64,000 bases of DNA from Tectiglobus sp965224045 (GCA_965224045.1 CBDCYD010000016.1:620001-684000), one strand, 5' to 3'. Positions 26,018-34,862 are shown, numbered from the stretch's first letter. Translations and numbers: made by a program. The notes: generated by a model from the letters alone, not told the origin.

Positions 26018-26058
26018 GGCACGGGCCGGCAACTCAGGTTGGCCTTGCGTTGGCCCAC

Positions 26059-26084
26059 CCCAACATGGCTGTTGCCATGTTGGG
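26059..26084. repeat. Hairpin H1', right copy
   Basis: Identical to the 26-nt hairpin at 24326-24351 and in the same orientation (arms 26059-26069 and 26074-26084, loop TGTT). With H2' it gives the order H1, H2, immunity-toxin, H2', H1'. Confidence 0.85.
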
Positions 26085-26589
26085 CAGCGGTGCCGGGATG
26101 CGTACGCCGCTCGCCTGCGCGCGCTGCCGGTTTTGCCAGCGACGGTCGCCGGGCAGGCGTGTCCCTGGCTGCGACAGGATGGTCGCCAGGAGGTGTAACA
26201 GGCGGCCTGGAAACCGATCGTTGGAAAAGATCACCGGATCGATTGCCAAAAGGTCGTGACCGACAAGTGGCCGGTCACCCTTGCCGGCGAAGAATGAGCT
26301 GGCTACGTAGCCGAAGTGGGGTGCGATGAGCGCCGCTGGCATCGATCCGCACGCCGGCCGGCCGAATGCGCTTCAGCGCGGGACTTGCGCATCCGTCGGC
26401 CTTGCCGCACTTGGCCTGCGTTGCCCAGGAGGGCAAGCGCGAGGCGCCGTGGCCGGTCTGGCCGCCGGCTTCGGCCTGGCCGAGGGCCGCGGCGATGCAG
26501 GCGGCGTTTTTCTCGCAGGTGGCGTGCGCGACGAGACACGCGATGCCAAGGCATGGAGTTCGGTCAAGGAAAGCCGGAGTTCAGCGACG
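26085..26589. other. Non-coding stretch between toxin cassette and uxaA-like gene
   Basis: These 505 nt contain several open frames on both strands, but none has a natural amino-acid composition or a ribosome site. They are GC-rich and Arg/Pro/Ala-biased in every frame. It may be the decayed remainder of the toxin's upstream part. I see no gene or strong repeat here. Confidence 0.4.
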
Positions 26590-27744
26590 TCAGACCGAGG
26601 GTCCAAACCGGCTCACGGAAAGCTGTTCTTCCTTCCATACCTCGCAGCGTGTGAGTTTGCCCTGGGCAATGGCGACGATGTCGTCCCACAGTCCGCAGGC
26701 GGCCTCTTCGAGCGTTTGGCCGTCGGTGATCACGGCGCTGACGTCAACGTCGATGTTGTCCTTCATCGAAACGGCGGTGTTTGGATTGCCGGTCAGTTTG
26801 ACGGTTGGCGAAATTGGCGAGCCAATGCTGTTGCCGCGTCCCGTGGAGAAAATGATCAGGTGGGACCCGCCGCCCAGCAGGCCAGTCATGGACTCGCACG
26901 CGGCAGACGGCGTGTTCATGATGACAAGGCCTCGTTTGGTTGGCGGCTCGGCGTAATCGATCACTTCGACGACGGGGCGTGAGCCACCTTTGGCGATCGC
27001 GCCGAGTGACTTTTCTTCCAGGGTCGTCAGGCCGCCGGCAATGTTGTCGGGCGTGGGGTTCGTTCCTCGCATGTCGACCCCGTTCCGGATCGCCTCGTCC
27101 TCAAACCACTTGACCATATCGTAGATGCGTTGTGCGTCCTTCGGATCGACGGCTCGCTCGGCCAGGATGTGTTCACCACCCATGAACTCGGCCGGCTCAG
27201 ACAGAATGATCGTTCCGCCTTGATCAATGAAGCGGTCGGCAAAAAGGCCGACGACGGGATTGCCGGCAAGTCCGGAGGTCGTATCCGAACCGCCGCACTC
27301 GACCGCAATGACGAGATCGGAAAACCGGCAGGGCTCGCGCTGCTGGGCCGAGGCGGAGACGACGAGGTCTGCGGCAATGCGGGCACCTTGCGCCGTCAGA
27401 GCCATCGTGCTGCCGGCTTCCTGCAGCCCGAGGACTTCAACGGGCTTGCCCGAGGGTTTGATCCGGTCGGCAAGAGCATCGCCGGAAGCCTGGCTGAGAC
27501 CGAGAACGAGGACGGCGGCGATGTTGGGATGACGGCCGATGCCGGCAAGCGTGCGCAGGGTCACTTCGAAGTCATGGCCGATCTGCGTGCGCCCAAAGGG
27601 TGTCGTGATTGCCTGTGCGTCGGGCACGATCGACGCGATCCGGCGGGCGCACGGATTGGTGTTGTCCATCGCCGAAATCACGGCAACGAAGTTGCGCACA
27701 CCGATGCCTCCGCCAGGCCGCCTGTAGCCCATGAACGTCGTCAT
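26590..27744 (-). CDS. UxaA-family dehydratase, large subunit (altronate/sulfolactate type)
   Basis: A 384-aa protein of the galactarate dehydratase/altronate hydrolase C-terminal family. Seen are GYRRPGGGIGVRNFVAV at the start, AVECGGSDTTSGLAGNP with a conserved Cys, and MNTPSAACESMTGLLGGGSH. It eliminates water (sugar acids) or, in SuyB relatives, sulfite from (2R)-sulfolactate. Its ATG overlaps the stop of the small-subunit gene by 4 nt, so the pair forms a split two-subunit enzyme. The flavin monooxygenase gene upstream makes a sulfonate substrate worth considering. Confidence 0.88.
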   Translation of the reverse strand: MTTFMGYRRPGGGIGVRNFVAVISAMDNTNPCARRIASIVPDAQAITTPFGRTQIGHDFEVTLRTLAGIGRHPNIAAVLVLGLSQASGDALADRIKPSGKPVEVLGLQEAGSTMALTAQGARIAADLVVSASAQQREPCRFSDLVIAVECGGSDTTSGLAGNPVVGLFADRFIDQGGTIILSEPAEFMGGEHILAERAVDPKDAQRIYDMVKWFEDEAIRNGVDMRGTNPTPDNIAGGLTTLEEKSLGAIAKGGSRPVVEVIDYAEPPTKRGLVIMNTPSAACESMTGLLGGGSHLIIFSTGRGNSIGSPISPTVKLTGNPNTAVSMKDNIDVDVSAVITDGQTLEEAACGLWDDIVAIAQGKLTRCEVWKEEQLSVSRFGPSV

Positions 27745-28028
27745 GCTTTGTCTCCCCGGGCACGAATGCTTTCAACGTTGTGGGTGTGCACATGTTCGCC
27801 ACTGGCGATGGCGCGCGAGGCCACTCCGATTGTTTCTGCATACTTGACGACATTGTCGCCGGCGGCGATGTCGGCGAGTGCGAGCTTGTGGCCGAATGGA
27901 ATGTCGTCCTTCACGGCGATTGTCCGCGGCTTGCCATCGACGTTCACGGCTTCGACGTCACCGGCTTTTAAATCAGCAAGGCAGGTGGCTACGTTGTCTG
28001 CGGGCCTCATGACGACTGTTCGTTGCAT
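27741..28028 (-). CDS. UxaA-family dehydratase, small SAF-domain subunit
   Basis: A 95-aa SAF-domain protein with the family pattern DDIPFGHKLALADIAAGDNVVKY and the C-terminal metal-site-like HVHTHNVES. The ATG at 28028 is preferred over longer options because a CCGGAG site lies about 10 nt upstream. It is translated just before the large subunit with an ATGA overlap, as in SuyA-SuyB and split altronate dehydratases. Confidence 0.87.
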   Translation of the reverse strand: MQRTVVMRPADNVATCLADLKAGDVEAVNVDGKPRTIAVKDDIPFGHKLALADIAAGDNVVKYAETIGVASRAIASGEHVHTHNVESIRARGDKA

Positions 28029-28245
28029 TTCAAAGTGCTCCGGAAATGTCATGGGCCAACTTACGTCGCGTGAGCCGGCTTTCAAGTCCCTGCTAAAGCG
28101 CGTTGCAAAAAATGCGCCTCGCTTTGGGTTTTATTGCCTCACGCCGCTATTCGCGCTTCGCGCGGCGGGGCCGGCGGGGCGGCCATTCGGCCGGGTCGCG
28201 TTGCTCCCTTATGAGTGAACCCGTTTTGCTGCGACATGCCTTAGT

Positions 28246-28315
28246 AGTGTAGCGCACCTGACGTTTGCATTCGACATCGCCGCACGGGATAGCAAATGTC
28301 AGAACCGGAACGCTA
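28246..28315 (+). repeat. Dispersed palindromic repeat, copy 2
   Basis: Begins GTGTAGCGCACCTGACGTTTG and ends AGCAAATGTCAGAACCGGAA. The arms CTGACGTTTGC and GCAAATGTCAG pair with one G-T wobble around a loop of about 22 nt. It is the reverse complement of 3652-3722, and its left and right halves reappear in the composite array at 38595-38832. Confidence 0.85.
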
Positions 28316-28447
28316 GATCATCGTGCCTCAAGTTGGAACCGCTGTCGCGGCTCCAACTTTGGGCACAAAGATGATCGCCTCTAAAAGGATCGAGCAACTT
28401 TCTGCTTTCATTCGGAATCGGACCGAATTCCGAGTTAAAGCAGGTTG
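28316..28447. repeat. Two long tandem hairpins downstream of the flavin monooxygenase gene
   Basis: Hairpin one spans 28316-28376: GATCATC...GTGCC...AAGTTGGA pairs with the reverse complement on the right, with small bulges, and its apex (28331-28340/28351-28360) has 10-bp arms. Hairpin two spans about 28401-28437: GCAAC...CTGCTTT...TTCGGAAT pairs with ATTCCGAG...AAAGCAG...GTTGC. Together with the repeat just before, the 421-nt spacer 28029-28449 is almost entirely palindromic and holds no gene. Confidence 0.7.
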
Positions 28448-28449
28448 CC

Positions 28450-29559
28450 CTAGGCGGCGCGGGGGATTTCGCTCGACAGACGTTCCTTGAAGTATGGCAG
28501 CACATTATCTGCAAAGATGCGCGCCGCCCGGGCGTGCGGGTAGCCTGAAAGGCAAAAGCTGGTGCAGCCGGCCGCGACGAACTCGTCGAGTGTTTTTGCG
28601 ACCTGTTCGGGATTGCCGACGACAGCGATGCCCGCACCCGCCCGGACTTTGGAAATTCCGGCCCACAAATTTGACCCCAGTTTCATGTCTTCGCCGGACT
28701 CCTCCAGGAGTTGCCAGACCTGGCGGTTTGCTTCCGAAGTGCGGCGAATGCCTTCGACCGCGTTGCTGCTCGTGCGCATGTTGGCGAGCTCGATGCCCTC
28801 TGTGGTTCCGATCAGACGATTTGCATCCGCCCAGGCCTGCTCTTCGGTTTCGGCGCAGACGACCTGGAGGCGCATGCCGAACCGGATGTCGTTTTCGCGA
28901 CCGTATCGGCGCGCGCGCCGGCGGATGTCTGCGATTTTTCGTTCGATACTGCTCGGGCGATCGCCCCAGAACAGATGGACGGAGGCGTGCTTCGCCGAGA
29001 TCTCAAGGGCTTGCTCCGAGCCACCGCCGAGAAAGAACGGCGGGTGTGGCTGCTGCAGAGGCTTAGGTTCGATGACGGCGTCGACGTTGTAGTGGCGGCC
29101 TTGGAAGCCGATCCGGCCATTGCTGGTCCACAGCCGTTTCATGATCTCGACTTCTTCATCCATCTTTTCGTAGCGCGTCCGTTTGCTGTCGGGAATGCCG
29201 TCGGCGCGGGTATCGTCGTCATTGATGCCGGCAATCAGATTGATGCAAAGACGTCCGCCAGACAGTTGATCCATCGTTGCAAACATTTTCGCCGAAAGGA
29301 CCGGATTGCAGTACGCGGATCGTAATGCAATCAACGGGGCAACATTGCGCGTCCGGGCGAGGTAGAACGCGCCGGTGACGGTCGCTTCCCAGCACGCCGC
29401 GTTGACCGGCATGAGCATGTAGGCGAACCCCGCTTCGTCTACGACATCGACGATTTCGTCGAAGAGTGCGCGGCTTTGCGGGATATGAGCGTTGGCGTCG
29501 CCAAGACACGTGCTGTCACCGCTCGTTGGCAAGAACCAACCGAAGGTCAAATCGTTCAT
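28450..29559 (-). CDS. LLM-class flavin-dependent monooxygenase (SsuD-like)
   Basis: A 369-aa luciferase-like monooxygenase. It has FGWFLPTSGDSTCLGD at the start, the NLIAGINDDDTRADG region, WTSNGRIGFQGRHYNVD, and PPFFLGGGSEQALEISAKHA, which match alkanesulfonate monooxygenase SsuD and related enzymes. These use FMNH2 from a separate reductase to cleave C-S or other bonds. It lies upstream of the UxaA pair on the same strand, separated by the hairpin region. Confidence 0.9.
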   Translation of the reverse strand: MNDLTFGWFLPTSGDSTCLGDANAHIPQSRALFDEIVDVVDEAGFAYMLMPVNAACWEATVTGAFYLARTRNVAPLIALRSAYCNPVLSAKMFATMDQLSGGRLCINLIAGINDDDTRADGIPDSKRTRYEKMDEEVEIMKRLWTSNGRIGFQGRHYNVDAVIEPKPLQQPHPPFFLGGGSEQALEISAKHASVHLFWGDRPSSIERKIADIRRRARRYGRENDIRFGMRLQVVCAETEEQAWADANRLIGTTEGIELANMRTSSNAVEGIRRTSEANRQVWQLLEESGEDMKLGSNLWAGISKVRAGAGIAVVGNPEQVAKTLDEFVAAGCTSFCLSGYPHARAARIFADNVLPYFKERLSSEIPRAA

Positions 29560-29760
29560 TGCTCCCTCCCGCCTTTCCTAATCAGGGATTGCAAGCAGTG
29601 ATATTAGGAAGGGATCCAGTGAATTGGCAAACGTGCAAGCGTGCTGGGCAATTGGTTCTGCGGGAGAACTGCTTGATGGCGGCAAATCGCAGTGGGCAAT
29701 GGCAATTCTCAATCGACTGCGATAAACACGGCAGGCCACTCCTTCGAGACACATGCAGGT

Positions 29761-30987
29761 ATGATGCAACCCAGCGAACAGAGACAGGCGATGACCGCGA
29801 TGATCTTCTCGAACATCGGGCACAGCTTCGCACACATGTTTACGGTCCTTTATGCAACTGCGGTCTTGTACCTGCCGAAGGTCTTCGACATGGCGTACGG
29901 CGAACTCCTCGGCCTGTCGAGCCTCGGTCTGGTGCTATTCGGCGTTGCCGCGCTGCCGGCGGGTTGGCTCGGAGACCGCTGGAGCCAGATCGGCATGATG
30001 GTGATCTTCTTCCTCGGCATCGGCGTTGGGGCAATCGTCGTCGGCATGGCGGAGGGCGCGCAAGGATTGTTCGTCGGCCTTACTCTGATCGGGTTATTCG
30101 CGTCGATCTATCACCCCGTCGGCATCGCGTGGATTGTTGCCTGGGCGAAAAGGCAAGGAATGTCGCTGGGCATCAACGGGGTGTTTGGCAATGCCGGCAC
30201 CGCGCTGGCGCCGGTGTTCGTCGGACTGATGATCGACTATGTGACGTGGCGGGCGGCCTTTATCGTTCCCGGTGTTCTGTCGTTGGCCACGGGCCTTGGC
30301 TTGCTGGCTGTTTGGCGTGCCGGCTGGATCAGGGACGTGCAGCGCGACCGGGCGTCGGTCGGCGCACCGGACACCAACGCCTTCGTCCGCGTTTTCGTCA
30401 TCCTAACGATTACCATGGCGTGTACGGGATTTGTTTATGCCGGTCTCACAAACACGATGCCCAAGCTCATGGAACTGGGGTTGAGTGATGCGTATGCCAC
30501 GACCTACACCGAGATCGGAATCTATGTCGGGATCGTCTCCGGCTTGTCATCGTTCAGCAGTGTCGTCGGTGGCTGGCTGGCGGACCGATACTCCGCGCGT
30601 TCGATCTATATCGTTGCTTGGGTGCTGCAGATCCCCTTGCTATTTACGATCGCGTCCCTGACGGACTCGTCCTTGCTGATCGCGCTCCTCTTCGTGATGT
30701 GCTTCATGCTCGCGTTTGCGGCGGCTGAGAACATGCTGGTTGCGCGCTATACGCCGTTCAAGTGGCGCGCAGTTGCCTATGGCGCGAAGTTCGTATTGGC
30801 GCTTGGCATCGGCGGGCTGACGGTTCATCTGGCCGGATGGATGTTCGATCGTGACGGTGACTTTGCAGCGCTGTTTGCCATGTTCGGCGGTGCAGCGATA
30901 CTCGCGGCATCGGCGGCAGCGCTATTGCCAGAGTCCCGTCCGCAGGGGGCGGAGGTCGAGGCTGCGCCAACGATAAGCGTGCGCTGA
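29761..30987 (+). CDS. MFS transporter
   Basis: A protein of about 408 aa with 12 predicted membrane segments and the MFS loop motif GWLGDRWSQIG between helices 2 and 3, repeated in degenerate form as GGWLADRYSAR in the second half. It resembles the Fsr/FsrA-type single-component exporters in its short loops. Several starts exist; 29761 (ATG-ATG) places the first helix at a normal distance. It is divergent from the flavin monooxygenase gene. Substrate cannot be inferred. Confidence 0.85.
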   Translation: MMQPSEQRQAMTAMIFSNIGHSFAHMFTVLYATAVLYLPKVFDMAYGELLGLSSLGLVLFGVAALPAGWLGDRWSQIGMMVIFFLGIGVGAIVVGMAEGAQGLFVGLTLIGLFASIYHPVGIAWIVAWAKRQGMSLGINGVFGNAGTALAPVFVGLMIDYVTWRAAFIVPGVLSLATGLGLLAVWRAGWIRDVQRDRASVGAPDTNAFVRVFVILTITMACTGFVYAGLTNTMPKLMELGLSDAYATTYTEIGIYVGIVSGLSSFSSVVGGWLADRYSARSIYIVAWVLQIPLLFTIASLTDSSLLIALLFVMCFMLAFAAAENMLVARYTPFKWRAVAYGAKFVLALGIGGLTVHLAGWMFDRDGDFAALFAMFGGAAILAASAAALLPESRPQGAEVEAAPTISVR

Positions 30988-31103
30988 GCGCCGGCAGGTA
31001 GGGCGTTGCGAGCTGCCTTGGAGCCGGCCCGGGCGTTACATCAGCGACTTGCGAGCGGTCTTTCGTCATGACCTAATGCGGCATGCGGAAGGGAGGATCT
31101 GCC

Positions 31104-32399
31104 ATGAATCAACCGGCGCAACCGATGTCTTCACGCGCGTTCGAGCGGACGCCGTTGCCCGAGCGGTTCTGCAATCTTGATCGCGTGTTGTACGCTCTTG
31201 CGGCGCGAAACCTGGATGGCATCGTCGTAACGTCACCTCAGAACGTCTTCTATCTCACGGGCTTCAATACGATTGCCCACAAGTCGGACGAACCGCGCGT
31301 TTGCGCGGTCATCCTGTCGCGGCATGCGCCCGAGCAGCCGATCATGGTTGTCGCGGACTACTACCTAGCCTCGTTTCTCGTCCAGAAAACGTGGGTCAAG
31401 GATATTCGACCCTTCCGTGCCGTCATGATGGCGCTAGACCTGCCACAGCAGAAATCGGACATCGACCGTTTTATTCCATCGAGCGCGTCTGGCGAGTCGT
31501 GGATCGAGAATGCCCGTGCGACCTACACCTTCGAGATGACCAGCGGCCTTAAGGGCGCGCTGAGAGATTTGAAGCTCGAGAGCGCAAATGTCGCTTTCGA
31601 TGATGTCGGATTTGGCATGCGCCTGGGGCTGGACGGCGTGACGGTCCTGGATGGTTATGACCCGATGATGTTTGCGAGGTCAATCAAGACGCTGACGGAA
31701 CTCGAGCTATTGCGCCGGTCGGCAAAACTCAATGAGGCGGCCATCCACAAGACGATCGCAAGCTGGCAGGACGGCATCACATGGCGTGATCTCAATCTCG
31801 CGTATGCCACTGCCGTTGCCGAACTGGGCGGGTTCGTTCGTGATCCGGGCGGCATGGTTTGGGGACATCCGCGCGGCACGGAGGAGACCATCATGTTGGC
31901 GACCGGCTTCGAGCATACCGAGGTTTCCGCGGGAACCCACGTCATGTTCGACTGCCACGGAACTATAGACATGTACTGCTGGGATGGCGGCAAGACCTGG
32001 GTCGTTGACGGTGAGCCTGAAGGCGACGGCAAGCGATGGGCGGCGGCAACGAATGCCGTTTGGGAGACCCTGGTTCGCGCTATGAAACCTGGCGCGAAAA
32101 TCAAGGAGCTCCAGGCGCTTGCCCGGGCGACGTATCGCAAGGCCGGCGTGCCCGACCCCGACCGTGCGTTGATATTTTTTCACGGGCTTGGCTTGTCGCA
32201 CATGGAACTGGAATTGATGACGGCCGACGGGCAGGTGCCGGGCGGCAACTGGACGTTGGAAGAAGGCATGGTTGCGCCCGTCCACCTTCTCTATCCGGGA
32301 AGCGAGCACAACAGGTCTTGGTGTGAGGAAGTCGTCGAGATCCAGGCCGACGGCGGTGCGCCAATGTTTTCGTGGGGGCCCCAACCGATTGCAGGTTGA
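31104..32399 (+). CDS. M24-family (creatinase/Xaa-Pro peptidase-like) protein with an altered metal site
   Basis: A 431-aa pita-bread-fold protein with a creatinase-type N-terminal domain. The expected metal ligands Asp283 and Asp294 (correct 11-residue spacing) and His360 (FHGLGLSH) are present. Where peptidases have Glu in the TIEPG-type loop, this has Pro-Val-His394, and the last Glu appears as Glu408. So it may bind metal differently or, like creatinase, work without it. An AGGGAGGA site supports ATG 31104. It is followed by an enolase-superfamily gene on the same strand. Confidence 0.85.
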   Translation: MNQPAQPMSSRAFERTPLPERFCNLDRVLYALAARNLDGIVVTSPQNVFYLTGFNTIAHKSDEPRVCAVILSRHAPEQPIMVVADYYLASFLVQKTWVKDIRPFRAVMMALDLPQQKSDIDRFIPSSASGESWIENARATYTFEMTSGLKGALRDLKLESANVAFDDVGFGMRLGLDGVTVLDGYDPMMFARSIKTLTELELLRRSAKLNEAAIHKTIASWQDGITWRDLNLAYATAVAELGGFVRDPGGMVWGHPRGTEETIMLATGFEHTEVSAGTHVMFDCHGTIDMYCWDGGKTWVVDGEPEGDGKRWAAATNAVWETLVRAMKPGAKIKELQALARATYRKAGVPDPDRALIFFHGLGLSHMELELMTADGQVPGGNWTLEEGMVAPVHLLYPGSEHNRSWCEEVVEIQADGGAPMFSWGPQPIAG

Positions 32400-32542
32400 C
32401 GGCTTGGGTAAGTGGCACATCGTGCGATCGTTTGCGGTGCAAGGTGCAGTCGTCCGCGATCTTGCGCGGAACAGGCAAGGACAATAGCCTGCATCGTCAA
32501 TGCAGCACGTGCTGGCATCACAAAATATCCTCAGAGCGACAG

Positions 32543-33682
32543 ATGAAGATCACCAATATCACTGCTTATCCGTTGTCCTATTCGATCCCTGAGAAATTCC
32601 GCGTCACGCTCGGGATCGGAAGTGCAATCAAGAGAGACTGCGTGCTCATCAAGGTCGAGACCAGCGATGGGCTCTTCGGCTGGGGGGAGTCGCATGCAGG
32701 CCGGGCACCAGGGGCTGTCGCTCAACTTGCCAACACGACCCTGAAGTCCCTCGTTACGGGAATGGATGCCTTCGATGTGGTCGGCGTCTGGAACAAGATC
32801 TACACCATGCAACTGGCAAGTCATGGCATGGGGGCGGCCTGTGCGATCGCCATGAGCGGTTTGGACATGGCGCTCTGGGATATCCGCGGCAAGGCAGTGG
32901 GATGGCCAATCTACAAGCTGCTCGGCGGCAATGCACGGCCGATCAGAGCGTACGCCGGCGGTGTCTCACTGGGCTATCAGCGGCCGGAAGAACTCGTGCA
33001 GGAAGCAAGCGTCGTCGCCGACCAGGGCTACAGAGCGTTGAAACTTCGGCTCGGTGACAGCCCTCGCGAAGACATCGCGCGGGTCGAAGCGGTGCGCCAG
33101 GCGCTGGGGCCGGAAATCGACATCCTCACCGACGCGAACACTGCATATTCGTTGAACGATGCCCGGCGCGTCATGCCGGCCTTGGATGCGGCCAACGTCG
33201 GATGGCTGGAAGAACCTTTCCCGCCTCACGACCACGCGCGCTACCGCGAGGCGCGCAGTTTTGGACGAACGCCGTTGGCCGCCGGGGAAAACCACTACAC
33301 GCGGTTCGAGATCCAGCGTGTCATCGAGGACGGCGTCCTGACGATTATCCAACCGGATCTCTCGAAAACCGGCGGTATCACCGAAGGTGTCAGGATCGCT
33401 GCAATGGTGTCCGGTTGGAAGCACTCCTTCAACCCGCACACGTCTTTGACGGGCCTCAACGTTGCAGCGAGCATCCATGTGCTGGCGAGCATCGACAATG
33501 CCGGATACTTCGAAGCGGACCTGTCTCGCTACAATCCGTTGCGCGATGATCTTTGCAGTTGGAATGCTGTCGTGGCGCCGGACGGAACGGTCTTGCCTCC
33601 AGAAGGGGCGGGCCTCGGCGTCGAGATTGACGAGGGCCTTCTTGCAAAGTTTCCAGTCATTGACGGGCCGGGCTACGTGTGA
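32543..33682 (+). CDS. Mandelate racemase/muconate-lactonizing enzyme family protein
   Basis: A 379-aa enolase-superfamily enzyme. Metal ligands appear as Asp197 (TDANTAY), Glu223 (LEEPF) and Glu249 (GENH); catalytic Lys candidates are Lys167 in a K-x-R motif and Lys275 in LSKTGG. These abstract a proton alpha to a carboxylate, giving dehydration, racemisation or cycloisomerisation of a sugar acid or similar. It lies 143 nt after the M24 gene and converges with the DapA-family gene. Confidence 0.9.
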   Translation: MKITNITAYPLSYSIPEKFRVTLGIGSAIKRDCVLIKVETSDGLFGWGESHAGRAPGAVAQLANTTLKSLVTGMDAFDVVGVWNKIYTMQLASHGMGAACAIAMSGLDMALWDIRGKAVGWPIYKLLGGNARPIRAYAGGVSLGYQRPEELVQEASVVADQGYRALKLRLGDSPREDIARVEAVRQALGPEIDILTDANTAYSLNDARRVMPALDAANVGWLEEPFPPHDHARYREARSFGRTPLAAGENHYTRFEIQRVIEDGVLTIIQPDLSKTGGITEGVRIAAMVSGWKHSFNPHTSLTGLNVAASIHVLASIDNAGYFEADLSRYNPLRDDLCSWNAVVAPDGTVLPPEGAGLGVEIDEGLLAKFPVIDGPGYV

Positions 33683-33686
33683 GCCC

Positions 33687-33707
33687 GACTGGGACAACCG
33701 TCCCGTC
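33687..33707 (+). terminator. Candidate terminator after enolase-superfamily gene
   Basis: A short stem (GAC-T-GGGAC / GTCCC-GTC, loop AACC) starts 5 nt after the stop codon and is followed by ATTGTTT. It separates two convergent genes. The U-tract is short. Confidence 0.4.
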
Positions 33708-33798
33708 ATTGTTTCCGGTGGATGACCGGCGCTGGGCCCTGCGAAGATTGCGCGACGCGGTCAGGACCGGGTTGCCCGCCAGCCGGGTGCAACGAAGC

Positions 33799-34689
33799 TC
33801 AGCCCAAGCGCCCCGATCCGCGCAGCGCCTCCGTGACTTCGTTGCGGCCGGTTTCCGACAGTGGTGTCTGGGGCGGCAAGGGCGTTCCTACATCATAACC
33901 GAGGATCTCGAGGCCACCCTTGATGCAGGCAGCCAGATTGTGCCGGGCGAAGACCTGGTTGAGGGCCCAGAGCCGGCGCTGCAAGTCCATTGCCGCCGGC
34001 CATTGCCCCGCCTTGCAAAGGTCGTAGAGTTCAACGCTTTGGTGGGGAACCAAGCAGGCCGGACCAGCCATCCAGCCAACGCCTCCAATCATCATCACGC
34101 AGGCTGGAATATGGGCGGAAGCCGAAAACACCGCGAGTTCGTCACCAACTTCATTGAGGATGGACAGCAGGCGGCCGGTGTTGGCTGAGGCATCCTTGAT
34201 GTAGGCGATGCGTTCGTGTTGCGCGAGCCGGGCGATGACCGGCAGTGTCAAGTCACTGCGCTGAAAGTTCGGATTGGTGTAAAGGACCACGGGAACGTCG
34301 CTTGCATCCGCTATGGCTCGGAAATAGGCGTAGGTGCCCTCATCCGGGACCGGGAAGTAGGCCTCCATGACGGCCAGGATGCCGTCGCAACCGATGCTTT
34401 GGAATGCGCGCGTCTGGCGCTCCGCCTCAGGAATCGTCGTCGCGGCCACGCCTGCAACGACGGGCACGCGTCCAGCTGCGGTTTCCACCACGGTCTCAAC
34501 GATCGCCTGTTTTTGCTTCCAGTTCAGATACGCGAATTCGCCGGTCGAGCCGAGCGGTGTCAGGCCATGAACGCCCGCCCCGATCAAATCTTCGCAAAGG
34601 CGACCGAGAACGGGGCGGTTGACTGATCCATCGTCTCGGACCGGAGAGACAAGATAGGGAAAGACGCCGTGAAAGGACGTGTGGGGCAT
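33799..34689 (-). CDS. Dihydrodipicolinate synthase / N-acetylneuraminate lyase family protein
   Basis: A 296-aa class I aldolase. The catalytic Tyr is in VVLYTNPNFQRSD and the Schiff-base Lys is in IAYIKDASANTGR; the phosphate- or carboxylate-binding GSTGEF motif is seen near residue 47. Many relatives in catabolic clusters act on keto-deoxy sugar acids or hydroxyproline products rather than in lysine synthesis. Its neighbours (enolase superfamily, 2OG oxygenase, MmgE/PrpD) favour such a role. Confidence 0.9.
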   Translation of the reverse strand: MPHTSFHGVFPYLVSPVRDDGSVNRPVLGRLCEDLIGAGVHGLTPLGSTGEFAYLNWKQKQAIVETVVETAAGRVPVVAGVAATTIPEAERQTRAFQSIGCDGILAVMEAYFPVPDEGTYAYFRAIADASDVPVVLYTNPNFQRSDLTLPVIARLAQHERIAYIKDASANTGRLLSILNEVGDELAVFSASAHIPACVMMIGGVGWMAGPACLVPHQSVELYDLCKAGQWPAAMDLQRRLWALNQVFARHNLAACIKGGLEILGYDVGTPLPPQTPLSETGRNEVTEALRGSGRLG

Positions 34690-34862
34690 GACGAAGCTCG
34701 TATTTGCGCGATGGTTGGCGTGGCCAGCATAGAAGTTGTCGGGCGCAAGCTGCGGGAAAGTTCAAAGGTGTCATTTTGCGCGCCGCATATGTTGGTTGCC
34801 CAGTTGTCGACCTGAAGACGTCGTCGGCCGTTGCGGACCGGCAGGACGCTGCGTGCGACTGT

